DNA from: Elusimicrobiota bacterium
GTDB lineage: Bacteria > Elusimicrobiota > UBA5214 > JBBAAG01
Assembly: GCA_041658405.1 (NCBI GenBank)
Contig: JBBAAG010000036.1
Span: 1-28,357, forward strand
Length of the DNA stretch: 28,357 nucleotides
Reading direction: 5' to 3'
The translations under genes were made by a program, and so were the position numbers. This document shows positions 1 to 8,910 of the stretch, piece by piece (position 1 is the stretch's first letter; every line of letters begins with the position of its first letter). The notes under the pieces were generated by a model. It made no database searches. It worked only from the letters and a program-made list of their open reading frames with translations, and was not told where the DNA came from.

Positions 1-2098
1 CCTGTTTATATATCTCAACTGCTTGTTCTCCATTCCTGGCAGTAACAACATCGTATCCAAGTTTGGCAAGCATTTTCTCTGCTATTGCTAATATAGATTC
101 TTCATCATCCATAACCAGTATCCTGCCGTTACCGGGTATTACACTCTCAACTTCCACTTCCTCTTCTATCGCTTCCTCTACGGCCGGTAAAAGAATAGTA
201 AACGTAGTTCCTTCTCCGGGTATAGATTTAACTTTGATCTCGCCGCCATATTTTTTTATTACGGAATATGCTATTGCCAGGCCTAACCCGCTGCCTTCAT
301 GTTTTGTAGTAAAAAAAGGGTCAAAGATTTGGGGTAAAATAGTATCCGGTATTCCTGTACCGGTATCCTCAACTGTTAAGACATTATACTTACCCTCTGC
401 TAACAACGGGTTTTCCATGCCGGAATTGATAATACTGCCAAGCCTTATGTTTATTTTACCTCCGTTGGGCATCGCCTGTTGTGCGTTTATCAATACATTC
501 TCTATCACTTGTTCAATCTGTGACCTATCAGCATTTATGAATAAAGAATCGCCACTGGATTCTACTGCGTACTCAATATTTGTCCTGTGAAGCAAGATTA
601 CCATTCCATCGACTGCTTCTTTAAGGTTGAATACTACCTTCTTAAACACACCGCCTTTTGAAAATATCAATAGTTGATGTGCCAATGTTTTTGCTTTCAT
701 TGTTGCTTTTTGAGCGTCATTAAGGATTTCCTGATTTTCCTTTGACTGGTTAACGCTTTCTTCCAATAGGCTAAGATTACCGATAATCACAGTAAGGTAA
801 TTATTGAAATCATGCGCGATCCCGCCAGCCAGGACACTGAGGCTCTCTAACCGCTGTGTTTGCTGGATCTTTTGTTTAATCTTCGCTTTTTGTCCCTCAT
901 ACTTTTTTCGTTCGGTAATATCCCTGGTAATACCCAATACACTTGTTGCGATACCTGCCGCATTCCGAAGAAATTTTACTTTTATTTCAACATTAATAAT
1001 TGAACCGTTTTTGTGTATTTCATCCACTTCAAATATACGTGTACGATTTGGGTCCATACCAGGAACGTTTTCTTCCTCTAACCCTTTCTTTAACTCAACC
1101 ATTGCTTTTTTATATGATTCCGGTGTTAATTTTTTTTCCAGTGGCATTTTGATTGCTTCCTCTAAAGCGTATCCTAAAAGGCCAGTTATTGATGGGCTAT
1201 AATACGAATATTTCATGGATTTCAAATCAATCACCCATATTACATCTACAATATCTTCCGCGATATACCTGAATTTCAGTTCCGATTCAACTAATTTGCT
1301 TTCCATATTTTTTCGTTCGGTGATATCGCGATTAACAGCGATAAAACCTATCGGCCGATTTACATCATTTTTCACTATTGAAACAGTTGACATAATTGAC
1401 ATGAGAGTACCGTCACGACGGTTCTGGGTTACCTCGCCTGTCCAGCAACCATCTTGCGAAATCTTTTGGAGCACAATATCGAGCGACTTTCCAATATAAT
1501 CATTTTGGATAAACATCTCCATTGGATGTCCAATAACTTCGGAGGCAGCCCAACCGTATTGCTTTTCTGCCATTTTGTTCCAGAATTGTATGTTGTATTG
1601 CATATCCGTTGCAATTAGGGCATCCGATATATTTTCAAGTAAATTTGCTGAATACTGGAGTTTTTCTCCATTTTGTTTATGCTCAGTGACATTGTTAAAA
1701 ACAGCAACAATTTCACCCGACGATAGGCGATAAACAAAGTTTTCGTAATAATTTGTAAGCTGATGGTCCGTATATTTTTTAACAGGGTAATATTCGGAAA
1801 TTCCAGTTTTCCACACTCTCCTGAATACTTCCAGTAATCCGAATTCTTCAATCCCGGGCCGAACTTCAAATATTGACTTCCCTATTAGATCTTCTTTTTT
1901 TTCTCCATCAATTTTTTCCCCTGCTTTATTGAAATCTACAAATATGAAATCTTTGCCGTCATCTACACACCTATAGACTGCCACACCGCTATTTATATTA
2001 TTGAACAATTCCAAATACCTGGTTTTAAATCCGCATATTTTCTGTTCTACAGTTTTTTGGGGTTTACTCTTAACTGTGGCTTTAACTTTTTTTATCAC
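1..2098 (-). CDS. Hybrid PAS sensor histidine kinase (3' end beyond window)
   Basis: Soluble, probably cytoplasmic hybrid histidine kinase that senses through PAS domains and relays phosphate His to Asp. From a GTG start at 2098 (GAGG about 7 nt upstream) the frame stays open to the left edge, giving about 699 residues. Three PAS domains lie at roughly 24-140, 147-265 and 272-397; the last two end in DITERK. The HisKA H-box is GGIAHDFNN with His at about 429. The HATPase N-box is ENVLINAQQAM, followed by DTGTGI and a GSGLGLA lid. A receiver domain begins (RILVMDDEES) and is cut by the window edge. No membrane segment is seen. It starts 33 nt after the stop of a second hybrid kinase, so the two are probably co-transcribed. 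The family is certain; the ligand and any output partner are unknown. Confidence 0.9.
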   Translation of the reverse strand, partial: MIKKVKATVKSKPQKTVEQKICGFKTRYLELFNNINSGVAVYRCVDDGKDFIFVDFNKAGEKIDGEKKEDLIGKSIFEVRPGIEEFGLLEVFRRVWKTGISEYYPVKKYTDHQLTNYYENFVYRLSSGEIVAVFNNVTEHKQNGEKLQYSANLLENISDALIATDMQYNIQFWNKMAEKQYGWAASEVIGHPMEMFIQNDYIGKSLDIVLQKISQDGCWTGEVTQNRRDGTLMSIMSTVSIVKNDVNRPIGFIAVNRDITERKNMESKLVESELKFRYIAEDIVDVIWVIDLKSMKYSYYSPSITGLLGYALEEAIKMPLEKKLTPESYKKAMVELKKGLEEENVPGMDPNRTRIFEVDEIHKNGSIINVEIKVKFLRNAAGIATSVLGITRDITERKKYEGQKAKIKQKIQQTQRLESLSVLAGGIAHDFNNYLTVIIGNLSLLEESVNQSKENQEILNDAQKATMKAKTLAHQLLIFSKGGVFKKVVFNLKEAVDGMVILLHRTNIEYAVESSGDSLFINADRSQIEQVIENVLINAQQAMPNGGKINIRLGSIINSGMENPLLAEGKYNVLTVEDTGTGIPDTILPQIFDPFFTTKHEGSGLGLAIAYSVIKKYGGEIKVKSIPGEGTTFTILLPAVEEAIEEEVEVESVIPGNGRILVMDDEESILAIAEKMLAKLGYDVVTARNGEQAVEIYKQ

Positions 2099-2131
2099 AT
2101 TTACCTCATTCAAGCGTGTTTACATACATTA

Positions 2132-4525
2132 TTATTTACCCAAAACTTCTTTTACAGCAACGAGCAATTGTTTTAACTCAAAAGGCTTCTGAATGTACTT
2201 ATACCCCTTTTTCTGTATCATTTTCCACTCGGATTTATCGTCAAGATACCCGCTAGATAAAATTATTTTGAGTTTAGGATTATCTAACAGCAGTTGGGTA
2301 ACTAATTCAAGGCCTGTTTTATCCGGCAGTATGACATCGCTGATAACCAGGTTAAAATTCCCTTTTTCAGTTTTATATACTTCAAGCGCTTCTTTAACAG
2401 TTTTTGCTATAAACACAATATAGCCATTTGATGAGAGAAACCTCTTAACCATTTTGCTTATTCCTTCTTCATCTTCAACAACTAAAATTCTTTCTCCGTG
2501 CCCTTTAACATCTTGATACTTAGTTGTCTCTTTTGTTACTTCCACACCAAGTGTTGCTGAAGATTTAGGAAGGTATATTTTAAATATAGTTCCTTTACCG
2601 GATTCGCTACAAACATTTATCCATCCTTTATGCTGTTTAACAATACCATATACCACTGACAGCCCAAGGCCCGTACCTTTCCCTACGTCTTTTGTTGTAT
2701 AGAACGGTTCAAATATGTGCGGTAAAACGTTTTCACCTATTCCTATCCCACTGTCCTGAAATGAAAACCTGATAAATCTGCCGGGATATGCGTCAATAAT
2801 AGGCATAGCTTGTTCTTTATCTAATATTATATTCTCAGTTTTTACAGTCAGGATTCCTCCTATAGCCATTGCATCACGTGCATTGTTTGTTAGATTCACA
2901 ATAATTTGTTCAATTTGTGATTCATCCGCAGAAATATCCCATAGATCAGGAACCAAATCCATTTGTACTCGAATATCCTCGCCAATAATGCGTTTTAGCA
3001 TTTTTGCTATGTTTTCTATAATCCTGTTTACATTAAGGTTTATTACATTCATAGGTTGTTTTCTGCTGTAAAGAAGTAATTGCCTTGTAAGATCCGCTGC
3101 GCGGCTGCTAGCTTTTATTATTTCATTTACATCAGCATTTATGGGATTCGTTTCGTTTATACTGCTCTTTATCAGATCAGAATATCCTTTGATGGTGGTT
3201 AGCAGGTTATTGAAATCATGCGCAATACCGCCGGCAAGAATGCCAATGGATTCAATTTTCTGTGATTGTAGAAGCTGGTATGTCAGTTTTTCTTTTTCTT
3301 CTTCCATCCGCTTATGCTCGGTGATATCCTGGAAGATACCCTGTATTACTTTTTTTCCTTTTAGTTCTATTATAGAAGCATTTATTTGTACCAGGGATTG
3401 AGTTCCGTTCTTCCTAACAATTATTGCCTCGTCATACGATATTTTTTCTTTTTCAACATGATCCCGAAATTGCTTTTCATAAATTTCTTTTTCATTTAAA
3501 GGATGTATCAGAGATCTATTCATTCCAATGATTTCTTGTTTGTTTCTACCCAATAATATTTCTGCACTTTGGTTCGCATCAAGGATTATTCCGGTATCAA
3601 CATCTGCAATAATGATTGCATTATTAGATTGTTCGAATATGTTCCTATATTTTGCTTCGCTTTGTTTTAGTTCGTTCTCTGTTTTCTTGCGCTCACTGAT
3701 GTCGTTGACAAATAGATTTATCCCAACAACTTTTCCATCCTGAGAATTAATCGGGTTCCAGTTAAATTCATAATAGCTGCCTGTATTTGGCTGAAATTGC
3801 TGTTCAACAAAACTTTCTCCATTAAGCACGCGGTCAAAACTAATCTTTGCAGCTGACCTAGTTATCGGAATGCTGATGTAATCCAGCATAGATTTACCGA
3901 TTTCAATTTCGGCGTTATATACTTTTTTCATTTCCAAACGATGGTTCTTGTTAAAAGCCATATAACAGTAATGTTTATCAAGTGCAATAATAAGCGTTCT
4001 TGCTGCGCTATTGATGATAGAATCTAGAATAGCATTCTGTAAGCTCAATTGCCGATTGTATGCTTTGAGTTGTTCCGCTTCATTATTTTTTAGGAGTAAC
4101 TGTTGCTGCTGAAGTGTTATTCGTGATTTTTCCGCTAATTTGCGCTCTGAATTATCCCGGATGTTGCACTGTATGACTTTTCTATCGCCTTCTTGATAAA
4201 CATTGCTTACAAACTCAAATTCCAGACGTTTACCGTTTTTGGTTTCCAGGGGTAAATTGTCATAACGGATATATTCTTTGTCCTGTAATTTCTTAAAAGA
4301 TACTTTGCTTGCAACAGTATTTTTAAAAAGGCCTAGTTCCCAGAGATTCTTACCAAGCAACTCCTCTTTTGTATATTCAAGCATTTTAATTAAATAAGGA
4401 TTAATATCTATTATTTTACCCGTGCTTGCATCAAGAATTAATATCCCATCTTTTGCAGCTTCAAAAAGGCGGCGGTAACGGATTTCAGAAGTAATAAGTT
4501 TTTCGTGTAACGCTGTTGAATTCAT
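2132..4525 (-). CDS. Hybrid PAS sensor histidine kinase with C-terminal receiver
   Basis: A 797-aa cytoplasmic hybrid kinase. The start at 4525 is preferred over an upstream in-frame ATG at 4546 because GGGGAGGG lies about 7 nt before 4525 and falls inside the longer frame. PAS domains lie at about 7-130, 165-280 and 287-407, joined by DNSERK, DISERK and DITEHK linkers. HisKA carries GGIAHDFNNLL with the phospho-His near residue 437. The HATPase has NLTNNARDAM, QDSGIGI and GKGTGLGLS. The C-terminal receiver has VVEDEEG and the acceptor Asp near 730 (VISDVILP). There are no transmembrane segments. It shares its domain order with the kinase immediately downstream, suggesting duplication or a phosphorelay pair. 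Neither has a DNA-binding output domain, so the target regulator must lie elsewhere. Confidence 0.92.
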   Translation of the reverse strand: MNSTALHEKLITSEIRYRRLFEAAKDGILILDASTGKIIDINPYLIKMLEYTKEELLGKNLWELGLFKNTVASKVSFKKLQDKEYIRYDNLPLETKNGKRLEFEFVSNVYQEGDRKVIQCNIRDNSERKLAEKSRITLQQQQLLLKNNEAEQLKAYNRQLSLQNAILDSIINSAARTLIIALDKHYCYMAFNKNHRLEMKKVYNAEIEIGKSMLDYISIPITRSAAKISFDRVLNGESFVEQQFQPNTGSYYEFNWNPINSQDGKVVGINLFVNDISERKKTENELKQSEAKYRNIFEQSNNAIIIADVDTGIILDANQSAEILLGRNKQEIIGMNRSLIHPLNEKEIYEKQFRDHVEKEKISYDEAIIVRKNGTQSLVQINASIIELKGKKVIQGIFQDITEHKRMEEEKEKLTYQLLQSQKIESIGILAGGIAHDFNNLLTTIKGYSDLIKSSINETNPINADVNEIIKASSRAADLTRQLLLYSRKQPMNVINLNVNRIIENIAKMLKRIIGEDIRVQMDLVPDLWDISADESQIEQIIVNLTNNARDAMAIGGILTVKTENIILDKEQAMPIIDAYPGRFIRFSFQDSGIGIGENVLPHIFEPFYTTKDVGKGTGLGLSVVYGIVKQHKGWINVCSESGKGTIFKIYLPKSSATLGVEVTKETTKYQDVKGHGERILVVEDEEGISKMVKRFLSSNGYIVFIAKTVKEALEVYKTEKGNFNLVISDVILPDKTGLELVTQLLLDNPKLKIILSSGYLDDKSEWKMIQKKGYKYIQKPFELKQLLVAVKEVLGK

Positions 4526-4581
4526 AATATTACCCTCCCCACCCAATTCTATTTTCGTAAGAATACCCGTGACACTGCATT

Positions 4582-4616
4582 GCTATAAAAATAGCTGACA
4601 TATTTATTGTAAGCAA
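4582..4616 (-). promoter_or_regulatory. Possible promoter and small palindrome upstream of the kinase pair
   Basis: On the minus strand TTGCTT (4611-4616) is followed after 17 nt by TATTTT (4588-4593), about 60 nt before the kinase start. A small inverted repeat, GCTAT-aaaa-ATAGC (4582-4595), overlaps the -10. The spacing is good but both hexamers are imperfect, so this is a weak call. Confidence 0.3.
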
Positions 4617-4761
4617 TTCTGTTAAAACGAGGAAGTGCCGAGTTCTGCATATTACTGACTTTTTTCTACTATGGTTATATTAACCCGTACAAGTCTGATA
4701 AACTACCTGATGATAAGTAGCGGTGTTATGCTGAGCTCAGATGGAAGATGAGGTTTAACCA

Positions 4762-4890
4762 GGAAAATCAACAATTATTAACCGCATACTCGGTGAAGAC
4801 AAACAAACAGTCGGTGCTGTACGTAAAGGTGATAACCGGGGCTGCGTGAACTTCAACTTAGGAAGTGGCAACAATGCAATTTCTATATAA
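4762..4890 (+). pseudogene. Remnant of an rsgA-like GTPase gene
   Basis: The plus-strand frame from 4762 opens with a P-loop end, GKSTIINRILGEDKQ, then TVGAVRKGDNRG. This matches 21 of 27 residues of the intact RsgA in this window, starting at its G1 Lys-Ser. At DNA level 4761-4785 is a 25-nt exact copy of 11158-11182. After the DNRG motif the frame is lost; a one-base shift gives a faint continuation (TST, stop, EVATMQF) like the usual RsgA switch region. No start codon, G4 motif, DxPG motif or zinc knuckle remains, so it cannot be functional. The rest of the 357-nt gap (4526-4882) holds only a possible promoter and nothing else recognisable. Confidence 0.75.
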
Positions 4891-5797
4891 GACTTATATT
4901 GTCATCAAAAGAAATTGCTTTAGAGACAGAACATAACCTTTTGAATTCAGTATTACTTATACCAGCAGGAAATACCGGAGGCTTCTTACCGAGAAAATTC
5001 CATTTGTACATTCCCAGATTGTGATATTTTAGCAACAATATTTTGTTAACCATTTTCAAGCGGGTAACGAATTTTGTTATCCCCACAATTTCATTTCTTG
5101 TGCTGTTAAATCCCGGTATCACAGGTATCCGTATTACCATAGGGATTCCGGTTTTTGAGATAAGTTCCGCGTTTTCCAGGATCAACCTATTTGACACACC
5201 GGTTGCTTCCCTGTGTTTCTTATCATCAATATGCTTGATATCCAGCATTACAATGTCCGTATACTTTAGTACCGATAACAAACCGTTCTTGCTTCCATAC
5301 CCGCAGGTCTGTAAGGCTGTAGAAATCCTGTTTTTCTTACATTCCATAAAAAAGTTTGTCACGAACCCGGACTGGTTAAGAGGTTCGCCTCCCGATACTG
5401 TTACCCCTCCGGAACTGTAATCGTAAAACACTTTATCTTTCAATACTTCTTTCATCAGGCGGGGAAGAGATACTTTTGTACCAACAATTTCCCTTGCCGA
5501 TACCGGGCATCCGGCAGTACAATCCCCGCAGGTTAGACATTTAGCTCTATCGAATCCTTTTTGTGTCACCGCACCTGTCTTACATGATTTTATACAGTGA
5601 TGGCAGGATATACATTCGGCTTTATTAAAAAACAAGTCCGGTTGGCTGGACCACGATTCAGGATTATGGCACCACCAACAGTGTAAAGGACACCCTTTAA
5701 AAAACACTGTTGTCCTGATCCCCGGCCCGTCATGGATCGAGAACCGCTGGATATCAAATACTACCGCTTCCCTGTTCTGTCCTGCGGATGATATCAT
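4883..5797 (-). CDS. Glycyl radical enzyme activating protein (radical SAM, PflA family)
   Basis: A 304-aa radical-SAM activase that uses SAM and a [4Fe-4S] cluster to abstract hydrogen from the glycine of the partner enzyme. The SAM cluster motif is C36-x3-C40-x2-C43 (GCPLHCWWC), after the family signature FSIHDGPGIRTTVFF. A two-cluster ferredoxin insert follows, with Cys 62/65/68/72 and 87/90/93/97, as in activases of non-PFL glycyl radical enzymes. SGGEPLNQ is the later radical-SAM motif. The start at 5797 has GAGGT 5 nt upstream; another ATG at 5824 lies before that RBS and is less likely. It overlaps the glycyl radical enzyme gene by 44 nt, a sign of translational coupling, so that enzyme is almost surely its substrate. 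Confidence 0.93.
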   Translation of the reverse strand: MISSAGQNREAVVFDIQRFSIHDGPGIRTTVFFKGCPLHCWWCHNPESWSSQPDLFFNKAECISCHHCIKSCKTGAVTQKGFDRAKCLTCGDCTAGCPVSAREIVGTKVSLPRLMKEVLKDKVFYDYSSGGVTVSGGEPLNQSGFVTNFFMECKKNRISTALQTCGYGSKNGLLSVLKYTDIVMLDIKHIDDKKHREATGVSNRLILENAELISKTGIPMVIRIPVIPGFNSTRNEIVGITKFVTRLKMVNKILLLKYHNLGMYKWNFLGKKPPVFPAGISNTEFKRLCSVSKAISFDDNISLI

Positions 5798-7838
5798 CCT
5801 GTACCTCTTTCGATAAATGTACAAAAAATGCGCTGAACCCTGATACCCGTATAATAAGGTTGCTGTACTGTCCAGGATTTTGTTGAGCAGCTTTCATTAC
5901 TTCCGTTTTGGTTACGTTGAACTGTAATTCCTGTAACCTCATTTTGACGAATGCTTTCAGTAACGCAGCGAACCGGGCTAACCCAGCCTCACCCGCGAGT
6001 ATTGACGGGTTAAGCTTCATATTAACAACCGTACCCCCGGTTACTGAAGTGTAGTCGATGTTTGACAATGATTCCATAATAGCGGTCGGGCCTGATTTAT
6101 CCCGCCCGAAATGCGGAGACGCAGCATCGCTTAACGCAGTACCCGCGTACCTGCCATCAGGCGTCGCACCGGTTTCTTTCCCCGCACGGATGTTTGCGGT
6201 ATTCGCTGCCATCAAAGGTACATACCGACCGTTATACAGCGGGATTCTATGTTTATGCACTGCCTGACAAAAAGTTTTTGTGATATCCCTCGCTATTTTA
6301 TCAACATAAGGATTACCATTCCCGTACTTCGGCGCTTTGTTGATAAGCTGCTGCTGCAGAATTTCGTAGCCTTCAAAGTTGTTGTCAAGCGCGTGTACCA
6401 GTTTTTTTACCGTACAAACTTTGTCCTCAAAAACCAGTTTTTTTATGCTGGCAATAGAATCTGCTGCTGTTGCCATGCCCATCCCTGCAATACCGTGAAA
6501 TCCGGGATACCGCGTTCCTCCGGCATTAATATCCCGCGCTCTTTGTATGCAATCCAATGTAAATGCTGAGATAAACGGGTCCATATACTTATCTACCGGA
6601 AACCGTAACTTATACGCATTAATTATTTTTACATGCTGCGCTACACCGAGCTTAACCTGTTTGTTGAACGCTGAAATAAACTGTTTGTAAGTACCCTCCG
6701 TGTTTTCCCGTAATGCATGGTTGACACATTCGAGGATGTTGAACCTGCTATCCGACCAAGGCGGTTGTTTTCCCGGTAGAAAGGTTTCGATACATCCTAC
6801 CATACAATAATCGCGGCTATCTTTAAGAGAAATACCCTTTTTCATAAGCGCGCGGATCAAGACTTCATCGTTGAATACCGCAGGGAATCCTATCCCCGTC
6901 CGGATAACTTTTCCGCAAGCTTTAAAAAACTTATCCGCTGTTTTGTCGTGTAACCTCGCACTGAGGTTACTGTTCGGCGTTTTAACTGCTGCGGTTGCTT
7001 CCAAACAAATGTAGCTCAATTCGTTTACCGCATCTTTCCCGTTGGGTTTAACCCCGCCTATACAGATGTTTTGTATAGTATTCGGGATGCCGGGTTCTTC
7101 AAGTTTTACCCATAACTGTTGCACGAGGTTGAGCGCTGTTTCCCGGGAAAGTGTTCTGCGGTTGATATCGCGGATGTAAAAACTGTATAGGTACTGATCA
7201 ACCCGTCCTAACGCCATTGCGCCTCTATACTCAATAGCGAAGATTAGGTGGATGAACCAAACAAGTTGGAGCGCTTCCCGAAAAGTGGCGGGTTGTTTCT
7301 CAGCGATGTTTCTGCAGATACGCGAAAGTTTTGATAATTTACGAGCTTCACAACTTTCTGCGTAACGCAAGATAAACTGTATTGTTGAGTTAAGCGTAAT
7401 AATTATTGCGGTAAGAAAATCTTTCTCATCCTTTGACTTTACTTGTTTTAACCGTTTTTCTGCGCGATTACGTATCCCGGGTAAGCCTAATTTCAGCAAT
7501 GTTGCATAGTCCACCGCGGCATGGTCGTAGTTCGACTGGAAAGTTCGCCTTCCGATTTCGTTATACTTTTTTGTATAAAGTTCAGCAGACCGGGCTGTGA
7601 TACCAGCCGGATAAGTATCCGAAAACAAGCCTTCTAATGAACCGATAATAAGTTCGTCATCGTGGATTATAACCTTACAGTTTTCCAGGACGGCTTGAAA
7701 AGCTAACGCCCTTAGAATGGGTATTGGCTGTACCCCACAGGTTTTTGTATAAACCCTACCCATCCACACCGTGCGCAGGTCGTGTTTTGGCAACGTTTTC
7801 GCCCGGAAATATGTTTGTAGTTTCTTCCAATCTTCCAT
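5754..7838 (-). CDS. Glycyl radical enzyme, PFL-like fold with dehydratase-type CxE active site
   Basis: A 694-aa glycyl radical enzyme. The glycyl loop near the C-terminus is IIRVSGFSAFFVHL, with the radical Gly at 667. The thiyl Cys is C349 in YCMVGCIETF, so the site is Cys-x-Glu (C349, E351). Family knowledge: CxE is typical of glycyl radical eliminases (glycerol or diol dehydratase, choline lyase, hydroxyproline dehydratase), whereas true pyruvate formate-lyase has adjacent Cys-Cys. The protein is shorter than the usual 760-850 residues. It follows a pyruvate kinase gene by 16 nt and overlaps its activase gene. The substrate cannot be read from the sequence. Formate lyase activity on pyruvate is unlikely despite the pyruvate kinase neighbour. 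Confidence 0.93.
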   Translation of the reverse strand: MEDWKKLQTYFRAKTLPKHDLRTVWMGRVYTKTCGVQPIPILRALAFQAVLENCKVIIHDDELIIGSLEGLFSDTYPAGITARSAELYTKKYNEIGRRTFQSNYDHAAVDYATLLKLGLPGIRNRAEKRLKQVKSKDEKDFLTAIIITLNSTIQFILRYAESCEARKLSKLSRICRNIAEKQPATFREALQLVWFIHLIFAIEYRGAMALGRVDQYLYSFYIRDINRRTLSRETALNLVQQLWVKLEEPGIPNTIQNICIGGVKPNGKDAVNELSYICLEATAAVKTPNSNLSARLHDKTADKFFKACGKVIRTGIGFPAVFNDEVLIRALMKKGISLKDSRDYCMVGCIETFLPGKQPPWSDSRFNILECVNHALRENTEGTYKQFISAFNKQVKLGVAQHVKIINAYKLRFPVDKYMDPFISAFTLDCIQRARDINAGGTRYPGFHGIAGMGMATAADSIASIKKLVFEDKVCTVKKLVHALDNNFEGYEILQQQLINKAPKYGNGNPYVDKIARDITKTFCQAVHKHRIPLYNGRYVPLMAANTANIRAGKETGATPDGRYAGTALSDAASPHFGRDKSGPTAIMESLSNIDYTSVTGGTVVNMKLNPSILAGEAGLARFAALLKAFVKMRLQELQFNVTKTEVMKAAQQNPGQYSNLIIRVSGFSAFFVHLSKEVQDDIIRRTEQGSGSI

Positions 7839-7854
7839 AATAAAACATTCTTTC

Positions 7855-8871
7855 CTATCCCATAATTCTTGATTTTTCTGTAAACTTAAGGATTTTGTTC
7901 ATCATATCAACAGCTTCCGTAGGATAGCGGCCCGCAGCGGTTTCACCGGAGAGCATTACATAATCTGTACCGTCCAACACAGCATTGGCAATGTCGGTAA
8001 CTTCAGCACGGGTTGGCCGTAAGTTATCCGTCATACTTTCCAGCATCTGTGTTGCTGTGATTACAAACTTACCCGCGCGATTGCATTTCTTAATAATTTC
8101 TTTCTGTACCATAGGTATTTCGTAAATAGGGATTGAAACGCCCATGTCTCCCCGCGCAATCATAATACCGTCAGAAGATTCAATTATTTCGTCGATATTG
8201 TTAATACCCTCACGGTTTTCTATTTTTGAGATAAGTTTACCGGTATAACAATGCCTTGCCAGTACTTTCCGTACATTAAGTATATCAGTTGTATTTCTAA
8301 CGAACGACTGTGCAATATAGTCAACTTTTTGTGCGATACCAAAATGGATATCAGAAATGTCTTTTTCAGATAACCCAGGAAATTTCAGCACAGCACCAGG
8401 GATGTTGATCCCTTTATGTTCTTTTATAATCCCCGGAACGATTACTTCTGTCTTCAGGTAATCCATAGAACGGCCTTTCACAAGAAGTGTTATAGTACCG
8501 TCATCGATAAACACCTGGGATCCTGTTTTAATATCGTTCAATGAACCTTCATAATCGAATGGAATAATATTTTTCCCTATCCGCGCTGGTTTATTTGTGA
8601 GATATACAACATCTTTTTTTTTGATCTCAATATTATGTTTAAGTTTCCCTATTCGTATCCGCGGGCCTTCAAGGTCTTGCAGTATCCTGATACGACGCCG
8701 GTATGTTTTGTTGAGCTGCCGTATCATACCAATACGACGTTTATGGTCAGTTTGTGACCCATGCGAAAAATTCAAGCGCGCAACGTCCATCCCCGCGAAT
8801 ACCAGTTTTCTAATGACTGTAGCAGTATCGCTTGCCGGGCCGATTGTACAAACAATTTTTGTTTTAACCAT
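7855..8871 (-). CDS. pyk: Pyruvate kinase lacking the C-terminal domain
   Basis: Catalyses PEP + ADP to pyruvate + ATP. The N-terminus TKIVCTIGPAS, ARLNFSHG, LEGPRIRIG (about 67-75), SKIENREGI, IARGDMGV and TATQMLESM with LSGETAAGRYP are the classical A/B-domain motifs, including substrate and metal ligands. At 338 aa it stops right after the A-domain; normal enzymes are about 470 aa or more, and the missing part is the allosteric C-domain. The gene ends cleanly with TAG and no C-domain remnant follows, because the glycyl radical enzyme starts 16 nt later. The start has GAGGATAGGT just upstream. The active site looks complete but effector control is probably absent. It is likely in an operon with the two genes downstream, and perhaps with the methyltransferase 39 nt upstream. 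Confidence 0.93.
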   Translation of the reverse strand: MVKTKIVCTIGPASDTATVIRKLVFAGMDVARLNFSHGSQTDHKRRIGMIRQLNKTYRRRIRILQDLEGPRIRIGKLKHNIEIKKKDVVYLTNKPARIGKNIIPFDYEGSLNDIKTGSQVFIDDGTITLLVKGRSMDYLKTEVIVPGIIKEHKGINIPGAVLKFPGLSEKDISDIHFGIAQKVDYIAQSFVRNTTDILNVRKVLARHCYTGKLISKIENREGINNIDEIIESSDGIMIARGDMGVSIPIYEIPMVQKEIIKKCNRAGKFVITATQMLESMTDNLRPTRAEVTDIANAVLDGTDYVMLSGETAAGRYPTEAVDMMNKILKFTEKSRIMG

Positions 8872-8910
8872 ACCTATCCTCGTTTATAGATAATCATTAT
8901 GTTCAATTGT

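Noticed and set aside
1429..1869. Two short minus-strand frames suggesting a broken kinase gene
   Set aside because: Another minus-strand frame is open without interruption from 2098 to the left edge and gives continuous PAS-HisKA-HATPase sequence; the short frames are shadows.
5754..7838. Naming the glycyl radical enzyme pflB because of the pyruvate kinase neighbour
   Set aside because: The active site is Cys-x-Glu rather than the Cys-Cys of pyruvate formate-lyase.
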